Shown here in pieces: positions 19,854 through 28,881 of a stretch of 61,074 nt of DNA. The notes below the pieces were generated by a model that was not told where the DNA came from, ran no database searches, and was given only the letters and a program-made list of their open reading frames with translations. Source of the DNA: Gammaproteobacteria bacterium (lineage in GTDB: Bacteria; Pseudomonadota; Gammaproteobacteria; Steroidobacterales; Woeseiaceae). The stretch is from contig JAACFB010000015.1 of the NCBI GenBank assembly GCA_009937615.1, forward strand, positions 1 through 61,074, given 5' to 3'. A program made the position numbers and the translations under genes. Position 1 is the stretch's first letter, and the number at the start of each line of letters is the position of its first letter.

Positions 19854-20719
19854 GCCAGGAAGCAAACCCCGTAGCGTTGTCCATAATAATTCCGGCCAAG
19901 AACGAGGCGGCCACGATCGGCAGTGTCATCGCAGCGGCGACGTTGGAACACGCTGACGCGGAGGTCATCGTCGTCGACGACGGCTCCACCGATGACACCG
20001 GCCGGATAGCGGAAGAGGCCGGGGCCATGGTTATCCGTCACCCTGAGAGCCTCGGCAACGGTGCGGCCGTCAAAAACGGTGCCCGTGCGGCGCGGGGCGA
20101 GGTGCTGGCATTCATGGACGGCGATGGTCAGCATGACCCGAGGGCGCTGGACAGGTTGCTCAGCCGCCTGGACGAGGGCTACGAAATGGTGGTCGGCGCA
20201 CGCGACTCCGGTTCGCACGCGAACGTTGGCCGCCTGTTTGCCAATGGCCTCTACAACGAGATGGCAACGCGCCTGAGCGGACAGCGAATACTGGACCTTA
20301 CTTCGGGCTTTCGGGTGGTCAATGCCAAGTTGTTCAAGAGATTCATTTACCTGCTGCCGAACGGCTTCTCCTACCCAACGACCATCACAATGGCGTTTTT
20401 GCGCTCCGGCTTCCCCGTCTGCTTCGAACCCATCAGGGTCGCAGATCGCAATGGCAAGAGCCATATTCGACCGATTCGGGATGGCGTCCGTTTCCTGGTC
20501 ATCATCTTCAAGATCGCGACCTTGTATGCACCGCTGAAGATATTTCTGCCCGTGAGCGGACTCCTGTTTGCGACGGGTCTCGGTTACTACGCATACACAT
20601 ATTTTACGATGGGGCGCCTGACGAACATGAGCGTGCTCGTTTTCAGTGCCTCGATAATCGTTTTTCTGATAGGCCTGATCTCGGAACAGATAACGGCTCT
20701 GAATTACAGACAATCCTGA
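19850..20719 (+). CDS. Family 2 glycosyltransferase (DPM1/polyprenyl-P sugar synthase-like)
   Basis: 289 residues. The GT-A fold is clear: SIIIPAKNEAATIGSVI, the nucleotide-binding VVDDGSTDDT, and the metal motif FMDGDGQHDP. A conserved LDLTSGFRVVN segment and two C-terminal helices place it near dolichol-phosphate mannosyltransferase and its bacterial relatives, which load a sugar onto a polyprenyl phosphate at the inner face of the membrane. It overlaps the upstream gene by 4 bases (GTG start), suggesting that it feeds the GT-C protein. Confidence 0.88.
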   Translation: MSQEANPVALSIIIPAKNEAATIGSVIAAATLEHADAEVIVVDDGSTDDTGRIAEEAGAMVIRHPESLGNGAAVKNGARAARGEVLAFMDGDGQHDPRALDRLLSRLDEGYEMVVGARDSGSHANVGRLFANGLYNEMATRLSGQRILDLTSGFRVVNAKLFKRFIYLLPNGFSYPTTITMAFLRSGFPVCFEPIRVADRNGKSHIRPIRDGVRFLVIIFKIATLYAPLKIFLPVSGLLFATGLGYYAYTYFTMGRLTNMSVLVFSASIIVFLIGLISEQITALNYRQS

Positions 20720-20721
20720 CG

Positions 20722-21843
20722 ATGCGGTCATGCGTATTCGTCATTGGCACCCGCGCCCAGCTGGTCAAGCTCGCCCCGGTGCTCAGGCTCGCTGATGAAT
20801 CCGGTCTCCGGCATGACGTCTGGTTTACCGGTCAGCATGACGAGTCGATCGACGATTTGATCAGTGACTTCGGTATCCGGTCCCGGTTTTTTGGCGCCGG
20901 CCGGCGACAGGAACGCTCGAGCATACTGCGCCTTCTGGTTTGGCTGCCGGGCACTTTGTTCGGCTGTTATCGATATGTGCACAGCCTCAGAACATGGACG
21001 CAGTCCCCGCCGCTGGTCGTCGTCCACGGAGACACATTGTCGACCTGGCTCGGAGCGCTGGCAGGGCGACTCGCAGGCGGCTGGGTCGTGCACATCGAGA
21101 GCGGTCTTAGCTCGAACAAATTGACAGACCCGTTTCCCGAGGAATTACTCCGTCGCCTGACATTTCGCCTGACTAATGTCGCTCTATGTCCGAATGATGA
21201 GGCGTACGCGCGAATGCGCAGATACAATTGCAAGGTCGTGCACACGGGCGAGAATACTTTGCTCGATTGCGTTCGCGATGCGACCAGTTCATCGATCGAT
21301 GAAGCCGAAGTAGTTGCCGACAGCTATTTCGTAGCTTCGGTACATCGTTTTCAGAATATATACAGCCGAACCAACCTCACGTCGATCGTCGACGAATTGC
21401 TCGAGGTTTCGGAACTCGGTGCGGTATATTTCATATTGCATCCGGCGACGGAGAAGCGGTTGCGTAAGTACCAGCTGACCGAGGCGCTCGAGGCTGCAGG
21501 AAACATCGAATTGCGGCCGCGTATGCCCTACACGGAGTTCCTGTTTCTGATTTCACGTGCACGAGGCGTTTTTAGCGATGGCGGATCGAACCAGGAGGAG
21601 CTTTCGTATCTGGGTGTGCCGACAATATTGTTCCGTAAACGCTCCGAGCGCCCGGATGGCATCGGCAGCAATGTCGTCCTCTATGAATCGGAGATGAGTC
21701 CGCTTGTCGAGTACATCCGGCAGGGAAAACTCGATGCCCTGCGCAGTGATCCCCGAACCGATGATCCGGTTCAACCGTCGAAAACGGTGGTTGAGACATT
21801 ATCGGCGCTGGCAGGTCGGTCGCTGAAGGATGCGCTGAATTGA
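20722..21843 (+). CDS. UDP-N-acetylglucosamine 2-epimerase family protein
   Basis: 373 residues, the usual WecB length. Motifs: FVIGTRAQLVKLAPV at the N-terminus, VHGDTLSTWLGALAGRL, the HIESGL and PFPEELLRR catalytic-region segments, and SDGGSNQEELSYLGVPT followed by RKRSERPDG for UDP binding. The family interconverts UDP-GlcNAc and UDP-ManNAc; SER in place of the common TER is a minor change. It lies in a glycan cluster and overlaps the next start by 4 bases. I cannot exclude a different UDP-sugar substrate. Confidence 0.85.
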   Translation: MRSCVFVIGTRAQLVKLAPVLRLADESGLRHDVWFTGQHDESIDDLISDFGIRSRFFGAGRRQERSSILRLLVWLPGTLFGCYRYVHSLRTWTQSPPLVVVHGDTLSTWLGALAGRLAGGWVVHIESGLSSNKLTDPFPEELLRRLTFRLTNVALCPNDEAYARMRRYNCKVVHTGENTLLDCVRDATSSSIDEAEVVADSYFVASVHRFQNIYSRTNLTSIVDELLEVSELGAVYFILHPATEKRLRKYQLTEALEAAGNIELRPRMPYTEFLFLISRARGVFSDGGSNQEELSYLGVPTILFRKRSERPDGIGSNVVLYESEMSPLVEYIRQGKLDALRSDPRTDDPVQPSKTVVETLSALAGRSLKDALN

Positions 21844-23264
21844 CGATCAATGCCTCATCGGCGTCAGATTCTACCTATCATGCTCGCCACGCGAACCGAA
21901 GCTTGCGCCGTGCCAAGTGTATTGCTGATGAGATCACGGTCGGGGCCACCGTTCTTGACGTTGGCTGTAATAAGGGCCTTACAAGCCAGTTTCTGCTTAC
22001 GCAGGCGATTGCGTCACGCGTCACCGGAATAGAATTACACGCATCAACTGTCGATAACACGTTACGTCAGGATCCGCGATTTGAAATGCTCGAGGGGAGC
22101 GTTGCAGAGCTCGATCTCCGAGGAGTTTATGATGCATGTATATACGGTGCGGTTCACCATCACATTCTTAACCTGTACGGACTATCTATTGCGGTCGAAA
22201 CCCTGCAGCGACTGGTTGGGGTAACCCGCAAGCATCTCTTTTTCGAAACGGGCCAGGTAAGCGAAGGCGGACGATGGGATTGGCAAAACCGAATTCGCCG
22301 CTATTTTCGAACAGACGAAGAACACTTTTTTTACCTGCTTAAAAGTATCGAACATTGTTTCGATGACTTTGCTGTCATCGGGCAGTTCCGGATACATGGT
22401 GCCCGCCGATTCTATATGCGCATTGATCTTAAGCCATTCGAAGAGCGTGTCCTGGCGGGACCTTCAGTTCCAAGAGTTCCGATATCTGGAAATGTAGAGA
22501 AAGCGTTTGCTCGAAGTTTTGGTTCTCGCAGTCAGCGCCTTATTGAGCTGGACGACAAAGATGCAGAAGATTCACCAACGGACTTTTCAATCGTCTCGGC
22601 TGCGAATAATGCCCGCTATCTCATTAAGCGTTACAGGCACCACGTTTCAGCCGCCTGCGCAGAATGGCAGATTGGTACGCAGATCAACAGGCCTTGGGCG
22701 ATAGTAGCTTTGGGACTCGCCGACACTCCCGACGCGCTGGTGTTTCCCTACATAGAAAATGCCATTTCAGTCTACGGCTTCAGGAAGGCCCGGTACGAGC
22801 ATCGAAAGACGATAGCAAAGAAACTGATCAAGGTTTTCGATGAGGCTGCAAAAATCCCGATAGCGCTGCCCGGTCGGACTCTGCTGAGGCTGGACAAGTC
22901 ATCCTGTTTACTCGAAGTTTGTGATTTGAACCCGAACAATCTTCTCATCGTGGATACAGAGACCGGGCCCGGTATTTATTTCATTGATTTCGAGCTGCAG
23001 AGTAAGGCTTACGGTCCGCACAATCGGCTGCATCTCGCGCGAATGTTATGGATTCTGAAGTGTTATCGGCCGAGAGCTCTTAAAGAGGCTTTTTACGGCG
23101 TCTCCGGAATGATCATTGAAATGGGTCGTTACCAGACCAGGCCATTTGCGATACGTGTCCGGGATCGCCAACCGAGCATGACATCATTTGTCGTTGCAGA
23201 AGTTCGTTCGAGAACGGGACGGGCCTTCAGATCACTGCTGCGACTAGCTGGCCAGGACTCGTAG
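21840..23264 (+). CDS. Methyltransferase-kinase fusion, WbdD-like
   Basis: 474 residues, TTG start overlapping the upstream stop. Residues about 30-195 form a class I SAM methyltransferase (VLDVGCNKG at 38-46, VTGIELH). Residues about 250-440 look like a small-molecule/LPS kinase of the APH/WaaP/RfaY kind: a Lys in RYLIKRYRH (263), a hinge-like VFPYIENA, the catalytic loop CDLNPNN (361-367, Cys where His is usual) and the metal-binding DFE (383-385). The same two activities are fused in E. coli WbdD, which caps O-antigen chains, but the C-terminal coiled coil of WbdD is absent. Base composition is unusual for the window: 22321-22380 has only 21 G+C of 60. Confidence 0.7.
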   Translation: MTINASSASDSTYHARHANRSLRRAKCIADEITVGATVLDVGCNKGLTSQFLLTQAIASRVTGIELHASTVDNTLRQDPRFEMLEGSVAELDLRGVYDACIYGAVHHHILNLYGLSIAVETLQRLVGVTRKHLFFETGQVSEGGRWDWQNRIRRYFRTDEEHFFYLLKSIEHCFDDFAVIGQFRIHGARRFYMRIDLKPFEERVLAGPSVPRVPISGNVEKAFARSFGSRSQRLIELDDKDAEDSPTDFSIVSAANNARYLIKRYRHHVSAACAEWQIGTQINRPWAIVALGLADTPDALVFPYIENAISVYGFRKARYEHRKTIAKKLIKVFDEAAKIPIALPGRTLLRLDKSSCLLEVCDLNPNNLLIVDTETGPGIYFIDFELQSKAYGPHNRLHLARMLWILKCYRPRALKEAFYGVSGMIIEMGRYQTRPFAIRVRDRQPSMTSFVVAEVRSRTGRAFRSLLRLAGQDS

Positions 23265-23265
23265 A

Positions 23266-24192
23266 TTGCTGCGCAAGACCCTTGTCACTCTCGCATCCTG
23301 GCTGATAGGCATCCTCGGCGTTGTTGCGATCATCTGGTATTACCAGCCGCAGGATTTCGTCCAGACCCTGCGCGCCATCGGTATCGGCGGGCTGCTTGGC
23401 TGGGTAGCGCTTACCCTGGTTTCGCGGATCAGCGCGGCGGAGGCGACCGTGGCGCCGCTTGGAGCGCTTGGCTTTGAAATGACCCGGCCCGATGCCTTCT
23501 GGATCAGCTGGGTGAGGACATTTGCCAACCAGTTCATACCACTAGCCGGCGTAGCCGTTTATGCGCACCTGGTTCGTCGCCGGGTCGGCATTCCCTGGTC
23601 GCAGCTGGCGGCCCTGGGCCAGCCGCAGCTGCTGCTGGCCGCTGTGGCGATCGGCCTTGTCGGGCTCGCCGCCACCGCGCTCAATGTTGGTCGATTGCAG
23701 GCGTCGGCGCTCGGCCTTTTGCTCCTGTACGGCTCAATTGTCGTGGTGGGTTTCGCGTTCGCCAGTGGCGCTCATTGGCTCATCGAGTCGTTACCCAAGG
23801 CGTTGTCGGAACGTGCCGCCGCGACATCGAAGGCGTTGCGGACAATCGCAAAGCAGCCGAACCTGGTTGCAAAGCTCGTTCTGTTCCACGTTGCCGCCGT
23901 GTTACTGCGCGGCGGCCGTGTCTGGTTTTTATTTGCGGCTGCAGGGATATCGCTCGACGCGCGCGAACTGCTGCTCGTGCTCGCGGTCGCCGAATCGGCC
24001 CTGCTGCTCAATGTCACGCCGGGAGGGCTCGGCATACGCGAGGGTGCCGTGCTCGGCGGCGCGGCGCTTATCGGAATTCCGGCGCCCGTTGCTGCCAGCG
24101 TGGCGCTGATCGACCGCCTGCTCATGATCGCCATCACGACCCTGCTCGTGGCGCCGGCTTTCGTCGTGCTACGCAAGCCGCATCAACGCTGA
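23266..24192 (+). CDS. AglD/lysylphosphatidylglycerol-synthase-like membrane protein (UPF0104)
   Basis: 308 residues with about eight helices, beginning at a TTG two bases after the previous stop. The segments RTFANQFIPLAGVAVYAHLV and LLLNVTPGGLGIREGAVLGGAAL are the two conserved blocks of the LPG_synthase_TM/AglD family. Members include LPG synthase membrane domains and proteins linked to polyprenyl-sugar metabolism. In this cluster a role in moving or using a lipid-linked sugar is likely but unproved. It closes the run of same-strand genes that starts at oadG. Confidence 0.8.
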   Translation: MLRKTLVTLASWLIGILGVVAIIWYYQPQDFVQTLRAIGIGGLLGWVALTLVSRISAAEATVAPLGALGFEMTRPDAFWISWVRTFANQFIPLAGVAVYAHLVRRRVGIPWSQLAALGQPQLLLAAVAIGLVGLAATALNVGRLQASALGLLLLYGSIVVVGFAFASGAHWLIESLPKALSERAAATSKALRTIAKQPNLVAKLVLFHVAAVLLRGGRVWFLFAAAGISLDARELLLVLAVAESALLLNVTPGGLGIREGAVLGGAALIGIPAPVAASVALIDRLLMIAITTLLVAPAFVVLRKPHQR

Positions 24193-24265
24193 CCGCGGTT
24201 TCCGGTGCTTCAATGGCGGCCGAGTTGTCGGTGCGCAATGAGCTGGTTTGCGAACCGGATGCCAG

Positions 24266-25690
24266 CTACCGCGCGCTCTGCAGGTCGCGATTGAAGTGAT
24301 CTTCGAGCACCTGGGCGACGCAGGCTGTCAGGTGTTTGCCGGTCTCGATATGCAGAAATTCATTCGGGCCATGCGCGTTTGAGCTGGGGCCCAGCAGCCC
24401 GGTGATCAAAAACTGCGCCTCGGGAAATTTCTCGCCGAGCATGCCCATGAACGGAATCGTACCGCCCGTACCCATGTACATCGACGGCTTGCCGAAGAAT
24501 GCTGCGGACGCTTTTTGCATGGACGCTTCGAGCCAGTCGGCTACGGCTGGAGCATTCCACCCCGCCATCGATGATTCGACCTCGAACTCGACCTTCGCGA
24601 GTGGTGGCGTGTCTGACTCAAACGCGTGTCTGATCGTGCTCGCAGCCATCTCGGCGTTGCACGTCGGCGGCAGACGGAACGATAACTTCAGCGCGTTGTA
24701 GGGCAGCTGCACGTTACCGGCATTGCCGATCGTCGGCAGGCCGTCCGCCCCTGTGATGCTCAGCGTTGGCCGCCAGGTATTGTTCAGCAGGAGTTCGCCG
24801 GCTGATTCGTCCGGCGCGGGACCACTGACGATCCACGGATACTTGAGGTACACGGAATCGCCGAGCGCCGCGGCCGCCCGCTGTGCCTGCTCGATCCTCT
24901 GTTCGGGAATATCGACATGCAGGCTCTCAAGCGCTACCCGCCCTGTTTCTTCGTCTTCTACCCGGCTCAGAAGCTTGCGCAGCAGGCGAAAGCTCGACGG
25001 CACAATGCCGCTCGAGCTTCCCGAATGCACGCCTTCGGTCAGCACATCGACGCGCAGCGTGCCGGTCAGGTTGCCGCGAAGCGAAGTGGTACACCACAGC
25101 TGCTCGTAGTTGCCGCACTCCGCATCGAGACAGACGACGAGGCTCGGGGAACCGATGCGATCTTCAAGCAGATCGATGTAATAGGGCAGGTCGAAGCTGC
25201 CCGACTCTTCGCAGCCCTCGATCAGCACGACGCATCGCGCGTGCGGGATGTTCTGGTCCTGCAGGACCTGTATTGCTGTCAGCGAGCCGAACGTCGCGTA
25301 ACCATCATCGGCTCCACCGCGGCCGTATAACTTGCCGTCCTTGATCACGGGCGTCCACGGACCGAGATCGTCGTTCCAGCCGGTGAACTCTGGTTGCTTG
25401 TCATAGTGCCCATACAGCAGGACGACATCGTCGGATTCGCCCGGGATGTCGATGAACAGGATTGGCGTGCGCCCCTCGATACGGAGGATCTCCACCTGCA
25501 TGCCCCTGATCGGGCGGGCTTTACACCAGGTTTCGAGCATCCGCGCGGCACGCTCCATGTGGCCATGAGCCTCCCAGTCCGGGTCGAAATGCGGTGACTT
25601 GTTCGGCACGCGAACGTAATCGCAGAGTTCGGGGATAATCGATTCGTCCCAGACGTCGTTGACGAGGCTGGCGGCTTTTTGAGTATCCAT
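24266..25690 (-). CDS. M20-family metallopeptidase (dipeptidase, carnosinase-like)
   Basis: 474 residues. Metal ligands and catalytic residues of M20 are visible: YGHYD (His95, Asp97), GRGGADDG (Asp128), EEGS-like GCEESGS (Glu161/Glu162), an Asp in CLDAECGN and the late HGPNEFLH. The dimerisation domain lies between about 200 and 350 (VHSGSSSGIVPS). Length and motifs match the CNDP/DapE-like dipeptidase group. It follows an aminotransferase and a semialdehyde dehydrogenase on the same strand that would degrade beta-alanine, so a beta-alanyl dipeptide is an attractive substrate (inference). AAGGGA precedes the ATG. Confidence 0.88.
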   Translation of the reverse strand: MDTQKAASLVNDVWDESIIPELCDYVRVPNKSPHFDPDWEAHGHMERAARMLETWCKARPIRGMQVEILRIEGRTPILFIDIPGESDDVVLLYGHYDKQPEFTGWNDDLGPWTPVIKDGKLYGRGGADDGYATFGSLTAIQVLQDQNIPHARCVVLIEGCEESGSFDLPYYIDLLEDRIGSPSLVVCLDAECGNYEQLWCTTSLRGNLTGTLRVDVLTEGVHSGSSSGIVPSSFRLLRKLLSRVEDEETGRVALESLHVDIPEQRIEQAQRAAAALGDSVYLKYPWIVSGPAPDESAGELLLNNTWRPTLSITGADGLPTIGNAGNVQLPYNALKLSFRLPPTCNAEMAASTIRHAFESDTPPLAKVEFEVESSMAGWNAPAVADWLEASMQKASAAFFGKPSMYMGTGGTIPFMGMLGEKFPEAQFLITGLLGPSSNAHGPNEFLHIETGKHLTACVAQVLEDHFNRDLQSAR

Positions 25691-25849
25691 GCTTTACATT
25701 CCCTTATCGTTCGCTTTCAGCGGCGCCGGGGTTCCGATTGACAGGCCCCCGTGCCGCGGACAGTTGTGAATCCCCGGCAGAATGGTCCGTCGCAAACACC
25801 GGACATCCGCACCAAAAACGCCTCGGCAAGACTATTCCGCGAGACCGCG

Positions 25850-27379
25850 CTACTGGTTACTCGGAAATGCGAACTGCGCCTTCTCTCGCACGCCACCCGA
25901 CGGCCAACGCTGCGTGATCGTTTTGCGACGCGTGTAGAACCTGACCGCATCCGGGCCATAGGCATACAGGTCGCCGAACAGCGAGCGCTTCCAGCCCCCG
26001 AAGCTGTGCGTGGCGACCGGCACGGGCAGCGGCACATTGATGCCGACCATGCCCACTTTGATGTTGTCAGCGAAAAAACGCGCCGCTTCGCCGTCGCGGG
26101 TAAAAATACAGGTCCCGTTGCCGTATTCGTGATCGTCGATCAGCTGCATTGCATGTTCCTGCGACTCGGCACGCACGACGCAGAGCACCGGCCCGAAAAT
26201 CTCTTCCTGGTAGATGCGCATGTCGGGCGTGACCCTGTCGAACAGGCACGCGCCGAGAAAGAACCCGTCGGCGTGATCCTTGACGCGCAGTGAGCGGCCG
26301 TCGACGACCAGTTCCGCGCCTTCTTCAACACCGAGATCGACGTAGCCCTGAACCTTGTCCCGATGCTCGCGCGTGATCAGCGGCCCCATGTCGTTGTTGC
26401 CCTCGGCACCATTACCGACTTTCAGGTCCTGCAGCTCCGCCTGCAGCCTCGAGACCACGGTGTCTGCCGTGTCATCGCCAACGCAAACCGCCACGGAAAT
26501 CGCCATGCAGCGTTCGCCGCAGGATCCGAACGCAGCGCCCATCAACGCGTTTACGGCATTGTCGATATCGGCGTCCGGCATGATCACGGCATGATTCTTT
26601 GCGCCACCGAGTGCCTGCACCCGTTTGCCATTGCTGGTGCCGGTCGCATAGATGTATTCAGCGATCGGCGTCGAACCGACGAAGCTCACAGCCTGTACAC
26701 GGGGATCGTGGAGCAGAGTATCGACGGCTTCCTTGTCGCCGTTGACCACGTTGTAAACGCCGTCCGGCAACCCGGCCTCTTTGAAGAGGCGGGCAATCAG
26801 CATCGGCGCGCTCGGATCTTTCTCCGACGGCTTGAGAACGAAGGTGTTGCCACAAGCGATGGCCATCGGAAACATCCACATGGGAACCATTGCTGGAAAA
26901 TTGAACGGCGTGATGCCGGCAACGACGCCCAGCGGCTGAAACTCCGACCAGCTGTCTATGCCCGGGCCGACATTCTTCGTGTGCTCACCCTTGAGCAACT
27001 CGGCGATCCCGCAGGCATAGTCGACGACCTCGACGCCGCGGAGAAACTCCCCCATCGCGTCATCGAGAACTTTGCCGTGTTCGTTGGTCAGCAGTTCGAC
27101 GATGTCGTCTGCGCGCTCCTCGAGCAACTGCTTGAATCGGAACAAAACCTTCGCGCGTTTTGCCGGTGGCGTGTTGCGCCAGGCCGGAAACGCGGCCTCG
27201 GCGGCCGCGATCGCATTCTCGACCGTGGTTTTCTTGGCCATCGCAACGTGACGTGTGACTTCCCCGGTGGCGGGGTTGGTCACCGGAATTGGCCGGTTGG
27301 CGTCTGCAATATCGGCGCCGTTGATGAAATGTCCGACAATGTTTGCGGTATCGATATTTTCGGCGGGTCGTGCGTTCAT
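25850..27379 (-). CDS. mmsA: CoA-acylating methylmalonate/malonate-semialdehyde dehydrogenase
   Basis: 509 residues from ATG 27379, which has GGGAG upstream; the open frame to 27457 is not needed. Family features are clear: VAGITPFNFPAMVPMWMFP, FVGSTPIAEYIY, the catalytic Cys in FGSCGERCMAIS, and NVPLPVPVATHSFGGWK. The enzyme converts methylmalonate semialdehyde to propionyl-CoA or malonate semialdehyde to acetyl-CoA. It lies 22 bases after an omega-aminotransferase, the arrangement seen in beta-alanine (bauA-bauC-like) and valine catabolism. For beta-alanine the pair gives acetyl-CoA. Confidence 0.93.
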   Translation of the reverse strand: MNARPAENIDTANIVGHFINGADIADANRPIPVTNPATGEVTRHVAMAKKTTVENAIAAAEAAFPAWRNTPPAKRAKVLFRFKQLLEERADDIVELLTNEHGKVLDDAMGEFLRGVEVVDYACGIAELLKGEHTKNVGPGIDSWSEFQPLGVVAGITPFNFPAMVPMWMFPMAIACGNTFVLKPSEKDPSAPMLIARLFKEAGLPDGVYNVVNGDKEAVDTLLHDPRVQAVSFVGSTPIAEYIYATGTSNGKRVQALGGAKNHAVIMPDADIDNAVNALMGAAFGSCGERCMAISVAVCVGDDTADTVVSRLQAELQDLKVGNGAEGNNDMGPLITREHRDKVQGYVDLGVEEGAELVVDGRSLRVKDHADGFFLGACLFDRVTPDMRIYQEEIFGPVLCVVRAESQEHAMQLIDDHEYGNGTCIFTRDGEAARFFADNIKVGMVGINVPLPVPVATHSFGGWKRSLFGDLYAYGPDAVRFYTRRKTITQRWPSGGVREKAQFAFPSNQ

Positions 27380-27401
27380 GACGTCTCCCAATGCTGTAGC
27401 G

Positions 27402-28724
27402 TCATTCGACAGAGTCGATAACGCGGCGAATCGTTTCAAGCGAGCGCTGCATTTCATCGACCCTCGAATTCAGGAACGGCGAAAACTGCAGTGTGTCCAT
27501 GCCGTTGCGTACGACGAGATGCTCTTCCCAGAAACACTTCTTGTGAATTTCCAGTCCCCGCGCACCGGGAGCGCCGGCGCGCGGCGCGAGTTCTACGGCT
27601 CCCATCAGGCCGAAGTTACGCACGTCGATGACTTTCTCGTGATCCGCGAATGAATGCAACAGGTCTTCAAACACTGGCTCCAGCGCCCTGGCTTGATCAA
27701 ATGTGCCTTCTTCTTCGTAAACATCCTGTACAGCGAGGCCGGCTGCGGCGGCAACCGGGTGGCCCGAATAGGTGTAACCATGGAAGAGTTCAATCATGTG
27801 TTCGGGACCCTGCATGAAGGCCTCGTGAACGTGGTCCTGCACCAGCACGGCGCCCATCGGGATAACGCCATTCGTCAGTCCCTTGGCCGTCGTTATGATG
27901 TCGGGCGTGACGCCGAAACGTTGCGCGGCAAACGCCTCACCGACGCGTCCGAATGCGGTGATCACTTCGTCGAAAATCAATAAAATCCCGTGCCGGTCGC
28001 AAATCTCGCGCAGGCGTTCGAGATAACCCGCCGGCGGCGGGATCACGCCCGCCGATCCGGCTACCGGTTCGACGATGACGGCGGCGATATTGCTGCCGTC
28101 GTGCAACAACGCCAGGCGTTCGAGATCATCGGCCAGGTGCGCGCCCCATTCAGGTTGTCCGCGGCTGAAAGCGGTGTGCTCCAGGTTCATCGTGTGCCGC
28201 AGGTGATCGACGCCGGGGATCAGGTTAGCGCTGAAGACTTTGCGATTCGGGACGATGCCACCGACTGACATGCCGCCGAAATTGACGCCGTGATAGCCCT
28301 TTTCGCGGCCAATGAGGCGCGTGCGATTGCCTTCGCCGCGCGCCCGATGATAGGCAAGAGCAATCTTGAGCGCCGTGTCGACCGACTCCGAACCCGAGTT
28401 GGTGAAGAAGCACCGGGAGAAACCATCGGGCGCAAGGCCGATGACGCGCTCGGCCAGCGCAAACGCCTTGTCATTGCTCACCTGGAATCCCATGCAGTAG
28501 TCGAGTGTCGCAACCTGCTGTTGCACGGCTTCGACGACCTTGGGATGACAGTGACCGATGCCGGAGGTCCACAGCCCGGAGAACGTGTCGTACAGCCGGG
28601 TACCGTCGTCGGCCGTGTAGTAATGGCCCTCCGCGCCGCTAATGATGCGCGGCTGTTTCTTGAAATCCCGATTTGCCGTAAACGGCATCCAGTAGGCGTC
28701 ACAGGCCTGGGCGTCAGCATTCAT
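27402..28724 (-). CDS. Class III omega-aminotransferase, beta-alanine:pyruvate type
   Basis: 440 residues from ATG 28724. Fold-type I PLP motifs are present: FFTNSGSESVDTALK, the PLP-ring Asp in LIFDEVITAFGR, the Schiff-base Lys in TTAKGLTNG, and FHGYTYSGHP. This combination is typical of beta-alanine/omega-amino acid:pyruvate aminotransferases. It is the first gene of the catabolic operon and is divergent from an XRE-cupin regulator. The substrate is inferred from the neighbouring semialdehyde dehydrogenase; GABA or another omega-amino acid would also fit. Confidence 0.88.
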   Translation of the reverse strand: MNADAQACDAYWMPFTANRDFKKQPRIISGAEGHYYTADDGTRLYDTFSGLWTSGIGHCHPKVVEAVQQQVATLDYCMGFQVSNDKAFALAERVIGLAPDGFSRCFFTNSGSESVDTALKIALAYHRARGEGNRTRLIGREKGYHGVNFGGMSVGGIVPNRKVFSANLIPGVDHLRHTMNLEHTAFSRGQPEWGAHLADDLERLALLHDGSNIAAVIVEPVAGSAGVIPPPAGYLERLREICDRHGILLIFDEVITAFGRVGEAFAAQRFGVTPDIITTAKGLTNGVIPMGAVLVQDHVHEAFMQGPEHMIELFHGYTYSGHPVAAAAGLAVQDVYEEEGTFDQARALEPVFEDLLHSFADHEKVIDVRNFGLMGAVELAPRAGAPGARGLEIHKKCFWEEHLVVRNGMDTLQFSPFLNSRVDEMQRSLETIRRVIDSVE

Positions 28725-28844
28725 CGTGTCGTGTATCCGCGTTCGTGGGGACGGATGCTCAGTGTAAAGTCGCAGCGGTATGTTAAACAATCGGTTATGT
28801 GGATATTTATAACTCATTGATTTATATCTCCGCAGTCGGCAAAA

Positions 28845-28862
28845 TGTTTACTTTAGTAAACA
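28845..28862. promoter_or_regulatory. 18-bp palindrome, probable operator of the XRE-cupin regulator
   Basis: TGTTTACTTTAGTAAACA: perfect 8-bp half sites around a TT centre. It lies 20 bases before the regulator start and 121 bases from the aminotransferase start, in an A+T-rich divergent intergenic region. The size and position suit a dimeric HTH repressor that controls itself and possibly the catabolic operon. Confidence 0.65.
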
Positions 28863-28881
28863 CTTTTTCGGGAAGATGGTG

